Assembly (NCBI GenBank): GCA_025963815.1
Contig: JAOQAA010000236.1
Span: 1-7,138, forward strand
DNA: 7,138 bases
From: Capsulimonas sp.
GTDB taxonomy: Bacteria; Armatimonadota; Armatimonadia; Armatimonadales; Capsulimonadaceae
Direction: 5' to 3'
How positions within the stretch are numbered: position 1 is the stretch's first letter; every line of letters begins with the position of its first letter. Of this stretch, positions 1 through 6,081 are shown piece after piece. The translations under genes and the position numbers were made by a program. The notes beneath the pieces are model-generated. The model saw only the letters and a program-made list of their open reading frames with translations. It was not told the DNA's origin and did not search any database.

Positions 1-60
1 GCATGTATCACGAACGATCCGACCAAGAACATCTGCATGGGCTTCACTTACAACAACTAA
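1..60 (+). CDS. C-terminal end of an unidentified protein (partial)
   Basis: The first frame is open from base 1 and ends at a TAA at 58-60, giving the last 19 residues of a protein that begins outside the window. The tail contains two cysteines ten residues apart (residues 2 and 12 of the fragment) and ends in Tyr-Asn-Asn. A strong hairpin starts 24 bases after the stop, which supports this being the real end of a plus-strand gene. A cysteine pair close to the C-terminus occurs in many secreted proteins, including pilin-like ones, but the fragment is too short to name. Another plus frame is also open here, so the call rests on the stop-then-hairpin arrangement and on codon choice. Confidence 0.5.
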   Translation, partial: ACITNDPTKNICMGFTYNN

Positions 61-83
61 GCCATCACCGTCGACAAACACAT

Positions 84-118
84 TTCGGCCCTCATTCCCA
101 TTGGGAATGAGGGCCGAA
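84..118 (+). terminator. Strong hairpin, probable transcription terminator of the upstream gene
   Basis: A perfect inverted repeat has 17-base arms (84-100 and 102-118) around a single central base; sterically this means a slightly shorter stem with a small loop. It lies 24 bases after the stop of the upstream gene and before the cytochrome gene. There is no clean T-run on either side (ACTCGTTT follows on the right), so it is not a classical intrinsic terminator. It may stop transcription less efficiently, or protect the 3' end of the upstream mRNA. Confidence 0.6.
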
Positions 119-161
119 CTCGTTTCCGGCGCCATCCCTAAGGAAATGCGGCTCCGCGCGG

Positions 162-167
162 TAGAAT
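162..167 (+). promoter_or_regulatory. Possible -10 box of the cytochrome gene
   Basis: TAGAAT matches the TATAAT consensus at five of six positions and lies 26 bases before the ATG. No recognisable -35 hexamer is found at the normal distance (about 139-144 reads TAAGGA), so the call is weak. Confidence 0.25.
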
Positions 168-193
168 AGGACTGTGTTATTACGGGAGAAGAA

Positions 194-610
194 ATGAAGC
201 AAGTGAAAGACGCCGGCCTGCGCGCCGTCGCGATCGGCGCGGGCGTGATCGTCCTGGCGGCCGTGGTCATTGGAGTGTTTCGGTTCCAGCCACACGCCAT
301 TCTGCAAGGCGCCCTGCCCCCCTCCGGCCCCCGCGTCCCCATTCCCACGGTCGACGCCGCGACGCTCGTCCAGGGCGAGGCCATCTACAAGCGTGAGAAA
401 TGCACCGCCTGCCACACCATGACCGGCGTCCCTATCGGCGGCATTCCCGATCTGCTCCACGAAGGCCAGCGCAACGCCGACATTGCATGGCAGATGTCCA
501 ACCTGCGCGAGCACAAGCGCATCCATCCGAACTCGGACATGGGTAACTACGACAAACTACCCCCGGACGACCTGCGCGCCCTGGCGTCGTATCTCGCGAC
601 GCGGGAGTAG
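194..610 (+). CDS. Membrane-anchored monohaem cytochrome c (class I type)
   Basis: The 138-residue product is predicted to carry electrons on the outer face of the cytoplasmic membrane. Residues 10-29 form one hydrophobic segment with no obvious cleavage site, so it is probably a signal anchor. A Pro-rich linker follows (about 33-51), then a cytochrome c fold. The haem c attachment motif is CTACH at 70-74, with His74 as one axial ligand. Met116 in SDMGNYDKL is the likely second ligand, and the C-terminal helix LRALASYLA (127-135) is the usual final helix of the fold. GGGAGAAG ends two bases before the ATG and supports this start. No oxidase, reductase or other respiratory gene is visible nearby, so the redox partner is unknown. 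The gene is read towards the M56 peptidase gene, with 26 bases between the two stops. Confidence 0.88.
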   Translation: MKQVKDAGLRAVAIGAGVIVLAAVVIGVFRFQPHAILQGALPPSGPRVPIPTVDAATLVQGEAIYKREKCTACHTMTGVPIGGIPDLLHEGQRNADIAWQMSNLREHKRIHPNSDMGNYDKLPPDDLRALASYLATRE

Positions 611-636
611 CTGTAATATCATCTGCTACTACCTCA

Positions 637-3246
637 TCAACCGGGTGGAAGGGGAATATTATGGATTTCCGCGTATTGGTACGGCCGCGTTTGCAACCGG
701 ATTTCCTTCACATTCGTGAGATCCAGATACCAGCGGACGCCAAGATCATTGTGTGGCTGTTCATGACGCGATAAATTATCAATGGCGGATTTTGCGGCGG
801 CCTGCGGCCATCGATAACGCCCCTCCCGATCAATGGCGAATACTTGGCGCGCGGCGCCATCTAACTCGCGCTGCGGCGCCATAAACATCCAATGATGCTT
901 CCTTCCCGTAGCGTCACGATACTCTATGCAAGGCTGCCCCTCCAGCGTCACACGCGCCAAGCGCCCCGAAGCGATTTCAGCCTGGGTCACAGGCAAATCA
1001 CGAAAGTCTGGCACAGATGGAATTTTCGCGTCAAGACCAGACTTCATCGAAAGAACAGACACGGTCCGCCACGGCTCCGCCGCAACCCCAATCCTCATTG
1101 CGAATGATTTCTGGCTCGCCGGAAAGCGCAAAGCGAACTGATTCGAAGCAGAAAAGACGCGAGAATTCATTTGAAGCCGCTCGAACGAGACGCGGCTGCT
1201 CATGTAAGCACGATGCAGCGCCCCCGTGCCGGCAAAGGTTTCTACCGAAACACTCACGCTTTCTACATAAGGAGAAGCGCCGTATGGAACTTCGTAGACT
1301 GCTTGCGTAGACGCAGTCATTTTTCCCTCCGCGCGTCTCGCCGGGACATACGATTGCTCCTGGTCGCCGGAAACGCGCTGTATACTGCCAATCCTGATCT
1401 TCAATCCGTTCGGCAAAGTGCAGGAAGGATGCGAAGCAACGGATTTCCCGGTGAGCGGTTTTGAACCATAGTCACGGCCATCATCCCCATCTCTCACTCC
1501 AATGAATCCAGAGAAAAGCAACTTTCTTCCCTGGATAGGAGAGACGATCAGAGGCGCGGCAATCAACGCATCACCATGAAGAATCCCTATGTTTTCTGAG
1601 AAATGCGCCTCCATAAAGGCTGCAAGCCTGCGTGCGGCATTGGGATTGAGCGTCAGCACTACGTCGTTTGAACTGAGCGCCACGTCATTTGAATGAGGAG
1701 ATGACAGCCCCTCGTTGAAATGCAGACTCTTTGGCTCATCGGCGCTATCGATGTCGCTGTTGGAGAGAATGACCGGGCTATTTTTGATCAATGCAGCCCA
1801 AGCATCTTGTTCGTGTCGAAGGTGCTTCTGCTCTGTCGTCAGTGTAAGACCGTGGCTCGCGGCGCCAGATCCTTGATGGGGGATCGGCGCCGCCACATAA
1901 GCGTCACGAATTTCTGCTCCATCCCCAAAGGTCATTCCAGAGCGGCGATCGGTAAAGCGAAACAATGTGGCTCCAACGTCGCTCACTCCGGTTGAAAGCA
2001 TTAGCGAGCGCTTTGGAGCGCGGCGGCAGGCGACATCTCGAAGATAAACGATCGTAAATGCGCTTGGTCGAAAGTGTGAGCCACCCAGCGGAGGCGGATG
2101 GGATTCCGATGTGATAAGAACTTGTGCGCGTGCTGGAAGATGCAGAATAGAAAGAGGTAGAACAACTGAGGCCGTCACCGCAGCAGCGATCAGCAATCGA
2201 CCTGGTTTGACGGAAGCGCGATCGATCTCAGGCGCGAGGATCGCGCGGACGCGGCCTTCGGTTTCGCGCGGGATCGCCATTGGAATTGCGACGGACTTGA
2301 CGCTAGCGTCGGGGGGAAGCGACTTGAGAACATCAATCAGACGCTCTGCGTAATCGGAGGGCGTAACACCCGAGCGCAGCACGCAGTCGTCGCAGGCCCG
2401 TTCGCTGGTTTCTCGGGCCTGACGCGCCGCCATCCAGACCATGGGATGAAACCAGAAGACCGAGCATGCGAGATGCGCCATGCATCGCCAAAGCCAATCG
2501 AACCGCGAGATATGCGCAAACTCGTGAAAGAGCACGGCGCGCAGACATTCATCGGTCCATCCTGAAGACTGCGCCGGCAGCAGAACGATGGGATGAACCA
2601 CTCCCCATGTGATCGGAATGCTGACGCCGCCTTCGGCGGCCTGGCGAACCGTCACTCGCTGGCGTACTCCCGAATGAGCCTGAACCTTTGCGGCAATGCC
2701 CGCTGCCCGAGCATCCAGCGCGACGCTCCGACGTCCGGCGCGCCAAGCACGGCCAAGTCCGACAAGAAATCGGGCCATCAGTAATACTGATCCCACCATC
2801 CACACCGCAACGATCCCTACCGACCATGGCAGTGCATGCATCTTTGACAGCGATGCTGGCGCAAGGCGAGGCTGTTCTACGTCAGAAATGGACTCGCTCA
2901 TCATGTGAATATTCGCAGGCGTAACGAAATATTTCGAGACCTCCGAGACACGGAAGGACTTCTCTTGAAAGCGTGCGTAATAATTGTCGCGCCACTGCTG
3001 ATCGTTCTGTGACGCCACCCGAGACAAAGGCGTCGCGGATCGCGCATTGCGGGCGATTTTCCACTCCGAGAGCGACAGCACAAAAAATGGTAGGAGCAGC
3101 GCGCCAAAGATCGCCAGCATCCATACTAGATGGCGAATTGCCGCAGAAGCACGCCGCAATACCCTGCTAACAATCATTGCAACGAGCAGCACTAGCGTGA
3201 TCTTTATGAGGATGATAGACATAGGCTGATTGAGGAGCGCGCTCAT
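637..3246 (-). CDS. M56 (BlaR1/MecR1-like) membrane metallopeptidase with large SecD-P1-like C-terminal region
   Basis: This 869-residue integral membrane zinc protease is the probable sensor and anti-repressor partner of the adjacent BlaI. Hydrophobic helices lie at about 10-28, 38-58, 139-161 and 350-370, the usual four of the family. The cytoplasmic protease part has HEFAH at 241-245 and the third zinc ligand Glu282 in SERACDD, followed by the conserved Asp pair. BlaR1 proteins are usually near 600 residues with a penicillin-binding sensor. Here about 500 residues follow the last helix, and I see no SxxK/SxN/KTG layout. Residues 529-582 resemble the P1 head subdomain of SecD (VLTLNPNAARRLAAF, then DALIAAPLIVSPI and a closing FSGFI). 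The far C-terminus (EIRLQTRPYQYAEI, 848-861) looks like an ending I recall from other large M56 proteins. The ATG overlaps the blaI stop (ATGA), and GAGGGG lies eight bases upstream. The ligand is unknown. Confidence 0.9.
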   Translation of the reverse strand: MSALLNQPMSIILIKITLVLLVAMIVSRVLRRASAAIRHLVWMLAIFGALLLPFFVLSLSEWKIARNARSATPLSRVASQNDQQWRDNYYARFQEKSFRVSEVSKYFVTPANIHMMSESISDVEQPRLAPASLSKMHALPWSVGIVAVWMVGSVLLMARFLVGLGRAWRAGRRSVALDARAAGIAAKVQAHSGVRQRVTVRQAAEGGVSIPITWGVVHPIVLLPAQSSGWTDECLRAVLFHEFAHISRFDWLWRCMAHLACSVFWFHPMVWMAARQARETSERACDDCVLRSGVTPSDYAERLIDVLKSLPPDASVKSVAIPMAIPRETEGRVRAILAPEIDRASVKPGRLLIAAAVTASVVLPLSILHLPARAQVLITSESHPPPLGGSHFRPSAFTIVYLRDVACRRAPKRSLMLSTGVSDVGATLFRFTDRRSGMTFGDGAEIRDAYVAAPIPHQGSGAASHGLTLTTEQKHLRHEQDAWAALIKNSPVILSNSDIDSADEPKSLHFNEGLSSPHSNDVALSSNDVVLTLNPNAARRLAAFMEAHFSENIGILHGDALIAAPLIVSPIQGRKLLFSGFIGVRDGDDGRDYGSKPLTGKSVASHPSCTLPNGLKIRIGSIQRVSGDQEQSYVPARRAEGKMTASTQAVYEVPYGASPYVESVSVSVETFAGTGALHRAYMSSRVSFERLQMNSRVFSASNQFALRFPASQKSFAMRIGVAAEPWRTVSVLSMKSGLDAKIPSVPDFRDLPVTQAEIASGRLARVTLEGQPCIEYRDATGRKHHWMFMAPQRELDGAARQVFAIDREGRYRWPQAAAKSAIDNLSRHEQPHNDLGVRWYLDLTNVKEIRLQTRPYQYAEIHNIPLPPG
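1501..1662 (-). other. SecD P1-head-like segment inside the M56 peptidase
   Basis: This stretch encodes residues 529-582 of the M56 protein. The order is a beta strand ending in LTL, an NPNAARRLAAF helix matching the SecD pattern (LTxEGAKKFAEF), then a strand with GDALIAAPLIVSPI matching DGKVISAPVI, then FSGFI matching the SecD closing strand. In SecD this subdomain moves during late protein export. Here it would sit outside the membrane as part of the sensor. The assignment rests on recalled family patterns; no profile search was run. Confidence 0.6.
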
Positions 3247-3659
3247 TCGTTTGTCCCCTCTTCTGGTACGTTTTGCTCTTTGGATTTTGCCTGCTGGATC
3301 AAGTTCTCTAAACGGCTGAGTTCTTCATCCGTGGGCCGCATTTGCTGGTTCGCCAGTAGTGTCGCGACCGCCGACTCCACGCTGCCGCCGAAGAATGTAT
3401 GCACAACGTTCTCAATCGCCGACTTCGCGACCGATGTCCAGGTCTCGGTTGGCTTGTAGACGTACTTCGCGCCCGACTCCGTGTGCTGGATCTGTCCCTT
3501 TTCCTCCAGAATGCGCATCAGCGCACGCACCGATGAATAACTCGGCGGGTCGGACATCGCTTCCAGCACCTCGGCGACGGTCGCCTCGCCGCGCGCGTAG
3601 ATAATGTCCATGATCTGGCGCTCGCGCCGGCTGAGCCGGTGCGGCAGTACTTTGTTCAT
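3243..3659 (-). CDS. blaI: BlaI/MecI/CopY-family transcriptional repressor
   Basis: The 138-residue winged-helix repressor normally binds a palindromic operator as a dimer and is cleaved when the partner M56 peptidase is activated. The N-terminal winged helix covers about 8-70: LSRRERQIMDIIY opens it, YSSVRALMRILEEKG (41-55) is the recognition helix and its continuation, and ESGAKYVYKP (61-70) is the wing. Residues 74-125 form the helical dimerisation part. The length is usual for the family. The ATG is preceded by GGGAG at a seven-base spacing, and the stop overlaps the M56 start, so the two are translationally coupled. The Asn-Phe pair at which staphylococcal BlaI and MecI are cut is absent, so any cleavage would occur elsewhere. 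Its likely target is the inverted repeat at 3679-3717 over its own promoter. Confidence 0.93.
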   Translation of the reverse strand: MNKVLPHRLSRRERQIMDIIYARGEATVAEVLEAMSDPPSYSSVRALMRILEEKGQIQHTESGAKYVYKPTETWTSVAKSAIENVVHTFFGGSVESAVATLLANQQMRPTDEELSRLENLIQQAKSKEQNVPEEGTNE

Positions 3660-3666
3660 TTCTCAG

Positions 3667-3671
3667 CTCCC
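3667..3671 (-). promoter_or_regulatory. Ribosome binding site of blaI
   Basis: On the minus strand this reads GGGAG, seven bases before the ATG at 3657-3659. It fixes the start and excludes the longer overlapping minus-strand frame that begins at 3726. Confidence 0.7.
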
Positions 3672-3678
3672 ACAAAAA

Positions 3679-3717
3679 GAGACGGTTAGTGCTAAATAGT
3701 TTAGCACTAACCGTCTC
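3679..3717 (-). promoter_or_regulatory. Probable BlaI operator: perfect 18-3-18 inverted repeat
   Basis: The arms at 3679-3696 and 3700-3717 are exact reverse complements around TAG. Inside the arms are two shorter elements, TTAGTGCTAA (3686-3695) and TTAGCACTAA (3701-3710). Each is itself a TTAG-N2-CTAA dyad, and their centres are 15 bases apart, so two repressor dimers could bind side by side. The repeat covers the -10 box, most of the spacer and the expected start point of blaI. BlaI repressors are known to act at dyads placed this way. Confidence 0.8.
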
Positions 3718-3726
3718 CACTGTCAA
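3698..3726 (-). promoter_or_regulatory. Housekeeping-type promoter of the blaI-M56 operon
   Basis: On the minus strand, TTGACA (3721-3726) is separated by exactly 17 bases from TAAACT (3698-3703). The -35 box is a perfect match and the -10 box matches four of six positions. Transcription should start near 3690, giving a leader of about 30 bases before the blaI ATG. The -10 box lies in the operator, so a bound repressor would block polymerase. Confidence 0.75.
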
Positions 3727-3803
3727 GCATCTATGCGAATTTTTTTAGCACACGTTTTTTGCATTGAATTTTTCGCTCCAATGTCCGCTTTTGCGATTTG
3801 CTG

Positions 3804-3818
3804 CATATATTATATATG
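3804..3818 (+). promoter_or_regulatory. AT-rich dyad and possible -10 region of the sigma factor gene
   Basis: CATATAT and ATATATG flank a single T, forming a perfect small dyad just upstream of the sigma factor start. TATTAT (3808-3813) within it matches TATAAT at five of six positions. No good -35 hexamer is found 16-18 bases upstream, so the promoter may need an activator or another sigma factor. No obvious ECF-type GGAAC motif was seen. Confidence 0.3.
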
Positions 3819-3822
3819 GAAG
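3818..3822 (+). promoter_or_regulatory. Ribosome binding site that sets the sigma factor start at 3833
   Basis: GGAAG lies ten bases before the ATG at 3833-3835. It favours that codon over the in-frame ATG at 3764, whose 23 extra codons come from AT-rich control DNA and match no part of a sigma factor. Confidence 0.5.
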
Positions 3823-3832
3823 ACACATTGAC

Positions 3833-4966
3833 ATGAACGATCGACAACTGCTCAGACAATATCTTGATTGCGGCTCCGAGGCGGCGTTTGGCCAGATCGT
3901 TGATCGCCACAAGAAGCTCGTACGCTGGACCTGCCGCCAGGATTTGAATGACACGCAGCTCGCGGAGGACGCCGCGCAGATGGTTTTTATCGCCCTGGCG
4001 CGACGAGCCTCCTCGATCCGAGACGACGCTTCTCTGACCGCCTGGCTGTTCGCGGCCGCTCGTCTCGCCTCAAAAAATGTGCGGGCTTCTGAGTACCGCC
4101 GACAAAGAAATGAAAAAAGGGCGGCGATGCAGAGACAAACAGAAGAAGACATCAGCGCCGACTGGCAACGTGTGCAGCCCTGGATCAATGATGCGCTGTC
4201 ATCCCTTCCCGAACGGGATCGCAGTGCGATTCTTCAGCGGTATTTCGGGGATTACTCATTCCCGGAAATTGCGACAGCGATGGGAACTACGGAAGAGGCC
4301 GCTCGTAAACGCGTCCATCGGGCGCTGGACAGACTCCGTCTCTATATGAGCAAAAAAGAAGTGGGAATCAGCGCCGCCGTAATCGGAACCTTGCTTTTAG
4401 AGCAATCCGCGAACGCCGCCCCCATTTCCTCAACAACATTGACTGGCTCCGCCATTTTGTCGGCGTCATCTCAGACCGGTGTTTCCCCTGCACTGCTCAT
4501 TCAAAAAGTACTCTGGGGCGTTGCGAATGCAGCGATGAAGAAAACGATAATTGGCGCCGCAATCTTCGCCTTGTTTGCGACTGGAATCACCATGGGCGTA
4601 CTTATGCGTCACAAGGCGATGGCAAACAAGGCATTGGCAAAAACGAATGCCTTGCAGGTCGTGGGCAGAAATTACGAAAAGATAGGCCAATCAGTTGGCA
4701 TGGATAAGTCCGCTCCGGCTGGCTATCTAAATATGGTTCTCGGAGGTGTTTTCAACGGATCGCAAAGATTAATCACCCTTAACATCACAGTCGCCTCTTA
4801 TGACTTCAACGGTAAAATATTAACCACAAAAACTCAGCAAGACGCCACGGTTTATTCCGGAGGTCACACCACGCATCGTATCGTGAAAACAACTGACCAT
4901 TGGAAGCAGCAAGGCGGAACCTGGATAATGACGGATTTCACTGCGGCGCTCTCCCACACACCATAG
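3833..4966 (+). CDS. ECF-type sigma-70 family factor with transmembrane and NTF2/SnoaL-like C-terminal extension
   Basis: With the start at 3833 the product has 377 residues, about twice a plain ECF sigma factor. Region 2 (about 4-92) includes AFGQIVDRH and DTQLAEDAAQMVFIAL, and region 4 (about 117-172) includes LPERDRSAILQRYF and a helix-turn-helix ending in EEAARKRVHRALDRL. An Ala-rich stretch follows (about 179-233), then one transmembrane helix (237-258) and about 119 extracytoplasmic residues. The end (VKTTDHWKQQGGTWIM, 351-366) resembles the last strands of SnoaL/DUF4440-type NTF2-like domains. The fusion suggests a sigma factor held at the membrane by its own tail, so release or a conformational signal could control it. 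No separate anti-sigma gene is seen. It is divergent from blaI and precedes the aspartic protease gene by 16 bases, probably as one operon. Confidence 0.85.
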   Translation: MNDRQLLRQYLDCGSEAAFGQIVDRHKKLVRWTCRQDLNDTQLAEDAAQMVFIALARRASSIRDDASLTAWLFAAARLASKNVRASEYRRQRNEKRAAMQRQTEEDISADWQRVQPWINDALSSLPERDRSAILQRYFGDYSFPEIATAMGTTEEAARKRVHRALDRLRLYMSKKEVGISAAVIGTLLLEQSANAAPISSTTLTGSAILSASSQTGVSPALLIQKVLWGVANAAMKKTIIGAAIFALFATGITMGVLMRHKAMANKALAKTNALQVVGRNYEKIGQSVGMDKSAPAGYLNMVLGGVFNGSQRLITLNITVASYDFNGKILTTKTQQDATVYSGGHTTHRIVKTTDHWKQQGGTWIMTDFTAALSHTP

Positions 4967-4982
4967 GATACTTCAACACATT

Positions 4983-5975
4983 ATGAAAAAAATCAAAGTA
5001 AACTCTCTGGCTCCGATCTTGGCTTTTGCGATTGTCGCTCTAGCGCCTTCGCCAGTTCGGGCGCAATCTCCATCGGAGGATGTCTCCGACACGCGGGAAT
5101 CGCCGCTTCATGTTAAAGGCGACGTGCAGAGAGTTCCGTTCCACCTACATAATGAGTTTATTATGATAGACGCCAATGTAAACGGGACCAAGGGCCAATT
5201 TATGTTTGATACTGGATCAAATTCGCCGATTTCATTGCACGACCGAAATCTGAAACTGCCGCCGGCGGAAATCGTGGGATACGGATTTCTTGGAAGTGGG
5301 CAAAAGTTCAACTCCACCAATCATCCTCAAATCCAGCATCTCTCAATAGGAGCAATGAGCTATAAAAACCTCACGGGTGTTCCAGGAGAGGATGGGGACC
5401 ACTTGGATGATATCCCCAATTATCTCGGCTTACTGGGCTATCATTTTTTCAACGAGCACTTATTTAAATTGGACTATCAAAAGAAGACGATTACATTCTA
5501 TCAATCGACCATGGCGCGACGATCCTCTCAGGATTTCCTCAAAGGGGAGACGGTTCTGGCCGTGCTTCCGTTCGTCACGCGCCAGTATCCAAATGTGCCG
5601 ATGATTAACGTCAAGATCGGAACTGTGGATTTCCTTGGGATATTCGATACGGGGCAGATTGGGATTGTATCCATGAATCACGATACACAAGAAGCCCTAA
5701 AAAAACAACAGTCATTGACAGCAGTCAACGGCGAAGACACGTTTGCTCAGCTCAGCAACGTTCACCTCACGGATACGTTTGTCACATCAATTATTGGCGC
5801 CCCGGTCTTCTATGAACCGATCGCAGGATATAAACCGCTGGGAATAACCGAAGATAATGTCCTCAATTTTGGATATTCATTCCTTCACAATTACAAAACA
5901 GTTTGGGATTATCCTGAAAAGAAGATCTATATCTTGAAGGCGAGCAATTCACTCCCGGACACAAAATCCCGCTGA
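4983..5975 (+). CDS. Secreted two-lobed retropepsin-like aspartic protease
   Basis: The 330-residue product starts with a signal peptide (Lys-rich start, hydrophobic core 8-21, likely cut after VRA at 25-27), so it acts outside the cytoplasm. Two aspartic protease halves are visible. The first has FDTGS (75-79, catalytic Asp76) and a later LGLLGYHFF (148-156) followed by DYQKKTITFY. The second has FDTGQ (221-225, Asp222) and LNFGYSFLHNY (294-304) followed by DYPEKKIYIL. Retropepsins usually carry one such motif per chain and dimerise, so this chain could form the active site alone, as pepsins do. The second motif has Gln where Ser or Thr is usual. The start has only a weak AGGA at 4965-4968, so translation may depend on the sigma factor gene ending 16 bases upstream. 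Substrate unknown; the sigma factor tail or the M56 sensor are conceivable. Confidence 0.8.
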   Translation: MKKIKVNSLAPILAFAIVALAPSPVRAQSPSEDVSDTRESPLHVKGDVQRVPFHLHNEFIMIDANVNGTKGQFMFDTGSNSPISLHDRNLKLPPAEIVGYGFLGSGQKFNSTNHPQIQHLSIGAMSYKNLTGVPGEDGDHLDDIPNYLGLLGYHFFNEHLFKLDYQKKTITFYQSTMARRSSQDFLKGETVLAVLPFVTRQYPNVPMINVKIGTVDFLGIFDTGQIGIVSMNHDTQEALKKQQSLTAVNGEDTFAQLSNVHLTDTFVTSIIGAPVFYEPIAGYKPLGITEDNVLNFGYSFLHNYKTVWDYPEKKIYILKASNSLPDTKSR

Positions 5976-6081
5976 CGGAATATCGTACCGTGATGTGTGG
6001 AGAACTCAATTAGGTTTCCTGAGCGGTCGTTGCTGGGCATTTAGCCGCGCATAGACGCTCCGGATTGAGAAAATTATCGTT
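5976..6081 (+). other. Intergenic spacer after the aspartic protease gene
   Basis: These 106 bases contain no frame of note and no convincing hairpin plus T-run. Only short arms are seen, such as GGC-ATTTA-GCC near 6036-6046. Neither a clear terminator for the sigma-protease operon nor a clear promoter for the TlpA-family gene can be supported, so readthrough is possible. Confidence 0.4.

Noticed and set aside
92..526. 144-codon minus-strand open frame over the cytochrome gene
   Set aside because: It is the antisense of a gene with a clear CxxCH motif and Met ligand, its translation shows no recognisable pattern, and it ends inside the hairpin.
637..3246. Calling the M56 gene a beta-lactam resistance determinant (blaR1/mecR1)
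   Set aside because: The tail lacks the serine and lysine motifs of penicillin-binding sensors, and no beta-lactamase gene is in the window. The family link is to the peptidase part only.
3412..3726. 104-codon minus-strand frame overlapping blaI
   Set aside because: It starts upstream of the mapped promoter start and is an out-of-frame shadow of the clearly recognisable BlaI.
3762..3783. CATTG-N12-CAATG inverted repeat as a second operator
   Set aside because: Five-base arms with a 12-base gap are expected by chance in AT-rich DNA, and they do not resemble the TTAG-N2-CTAA elements.
3764..3832. Upstream in-frame ATG adding 23 residues to the sigma factor
   Set aside because: The added residues come from AT-rich control DNA, do not match sigma factor N-termini, and the ATG at 3833 has its own GGAAG.
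3816..3836. Six-codon leader frame (MEDTLT) whose stop overlaps the sigma factor ATG
   Set aside because: It is too short to tell from chance and has no ribosome binding site of its own, since the GGAAG lies within it. No run of regulatory codons is present.
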